DNA of 64,000 bases from Deltaproteobacteria bacterium UBA5205 (GTDB lineage Bacteria > Desulfobacterota > Syntrophorhabdia > Syntrophorhabdales > Syntrophorhabdaceae). The position numbers and the translations under genes are program-made. Under the pieces are notes generated by a model. The model was not told where the DNA came from, ran no database searches, and worked only from the letters and a program-made list of their open reading frames with translations. The number at the start of each line of letters is the position of its first letter. Position 1 is the stretch's first letter. Location of the stretch: assembly GCA_002412715.1 (NCBI GenBank), contig DHVP01000048.1, forward strand, positions 175,640-239,639, read 5' to 3'. Shown one piece after another: positions 63,554 through 64,000 of the stretch.

Positions 63554-63847
63554 TTACTTCTTCGCGACCTTCATCGGTTTTGAACAACAAACAAGATCGC
63601 ACACATCAACACAATTGCACGCAGTGTCCACGGAAACAACAAGGCCGCAGACTCCGCATGAATATTTGGTCCCCTTCTTGGTGACGGCTTTTGCCGCTGC
63701 CGGCTTCGCCTTTGCGGGAGCAGCTTTCGCCGGGGCTTTCGCGGCGGCGGTTTTTTTCACAGGTTTTGCGGCTGCCGGCTTCGCCTTCGCGGGAGCCGTC
63801 TTTTTCTCAGCCGGTTTCGTTTTTGCGGCTGCACTTTTTGTCGCCAT
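63554..63847 (-). CDS. Lys/Ala-rich (histone H1-like) protein with C-terminal desulforedoxin-like Cys domain
   Basis: A 97-residue protein with GGGGGTCC upstream of ATG 63847. The first 58 residues are low-complexity repeats of Lys, Ala and Pro, such as KPAAAKPVKKTAAAKAPAKA, similar to H1-like or AlgP tails that bind DNA. The last 38 residues contain YSCGVCGLVVSVDTACNCVD and DLVCCSKPMKV. CxxC and CC near the end match the iron site of desulforedoxin (YxCxxCG...LVCCgkPM), with two extra Cys in a small insertion. A DNA-binding tail on a possible rubredoxin-like site is uncommon. It follows another K/A-rich gene by 14 bases. Confidence 0.75.
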   Translation of the reverse strand: MATKSAAAKTKPAEKKTAPAKAKPAAAKPVKKTAAAKAPAKAAPAKAKPAAAKAVTKKGTKYSCGVCGLVVSVDTACNCVDVCDLVCCSKPMKVAKK

Positions 63848-63861
63848 GTGGACCCCCTTTT

Positions 63862-64000
63862 TTATTTTTTCACCGGTGCCTTTTTTGCCGGGGCTTTCTT
63901 TGCCTCAGGTTTCTTTTTTGTCGTTGTCGAAGCTGCCGGTTTTGCCTTCGCGGCGGTTGCCTTTTTCGCAGGGGCTTTCTTCACTGCCGGTTTTGCCGCC
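63862..64000 (-). CDS. Lys/Ala-rich protein, C-terminal part (runs off the window)
   Basis: The last 46 codons are visible, ending at TAA 63862-63864. The sequence is again low-complexity Lys/Ala/Pro (KAPAKKATAAKAKPA and PEAKKAPAKKAPVKK), so it is another H1-like tail. The stop lies 14 bases before the start of the Cys-domain gene, so both are on one transcript. The N terminus and any folded domain lie beyond the right edge. Confidence 0.65.
   Translation of the reverse strand, partial: AAKPAVKKAPAKKATAAKAKPAASTTTKKKPEAKKAPAKKAPVKK

Noticed and set aside
63554..64000. Possible CRISPR or tandem DNA repeat array
   Set aside because: The repetition comes from Lys/Ala/Pro codons in coding DNA and has no regular spacer structure.

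Overview
The window (about 55% G+C, protein-dense on both strands) looks like chromosome from an anaerobic Desulfobacterota (former Deltaproteobacteria). This is inferred from gene content: an aldehyde:ferredoxin oxidoreductase, MobB and MoaD/HesA-type genes for pterin-metal cofactors, succinate dehydrogenase joined to a Rieske/cytochrome b module with no cytochrome c gene, a GGGtGRT protein with its NifU-like partner, DUF6485 and many PAS-hybrid histidine kinases. No rRNA, tRNA, CRISPR array, phage or intact insertion sequence was seen. The exact genus cannot be read from the sequence.

Layout. 1-2.1 kb: end of citramalate synthase, a free-standing LeuA regulatory domain and a hybrid histidine kinase. 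2.1-7.2 kb (minus): a tandem-repeat unknown protein and a four-gene MacAB/LolCDE-like ABC export operon. 7.3-11.8 kb: NusG paralogue, HflX, an RsbW-like kinase, a MoaD/HesA pair, a broken PAS-LuxR gene and a pilin-like protein, followed by an inverted-repeat-rich gap at 11.88-12.23 kb. 12.2-18 kb: DRTGG protein, TauE/SafE transporter, glutamate formimidoyltransferase, AOR with a clear terminator, an unknown protein and two lipoproteins. 17.9-25.8 kb: UvrD-like helicase, a FAD oxidase-SDR-DinB operon, a PilZ protein, a PLD nuclease and DUF488.

26-37 kb: a periplasmic-binding-domain hybrid kinase, then a co-directional set of PurF-like protein, radical SAM-methyltransferase fusion, glucokinase and GNAT, then another hybrid kinase. 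37.6-46.5 kb: Rnk, HAD phosphatase, GGGtGRT/NifU-like pair, dynamin-like GTPase, metallopeptidase-like protein, peptidase S33, and a NusA-like KH protein with a small membrane protein. 46.7-51.2 kb: one tightly overlapping operon for succinate dehydrogenase (C, A, B), Rieske protein, b6-spaced cytochrome b and a small membrane subunit. 51.2-53.1 kb: a large protein resembling a type IIG restriction-modification enzyme with eroded catalytic motifs. 53.2-64 kb: RecO-MobB-Nudix operon, VIT/VWA surface protein, TPR lipoprotein, HDOD protein, ECF sigma/anti-sigma pair, a sigma region-2-only protein and lysine/alanine-rich proteins, one with a desulforedoxin-like end.

The points most worth a second look are the motif-eroded type IIG-like protein, the succinate dehydrogenase-Rieske-cytochrome b operon, the PurF paralogue lacking its nucleophile cysteine beside the radical SAM-methyltransferase fusion, the GGGtGRT pair, the region-2-only sigma-like protein, and a recurring arrangement in which sigma70-type promoter boxes end 6-10 bases before a start codon that lacks a ribosome-binding site, which suggests leaderless mRNAs.
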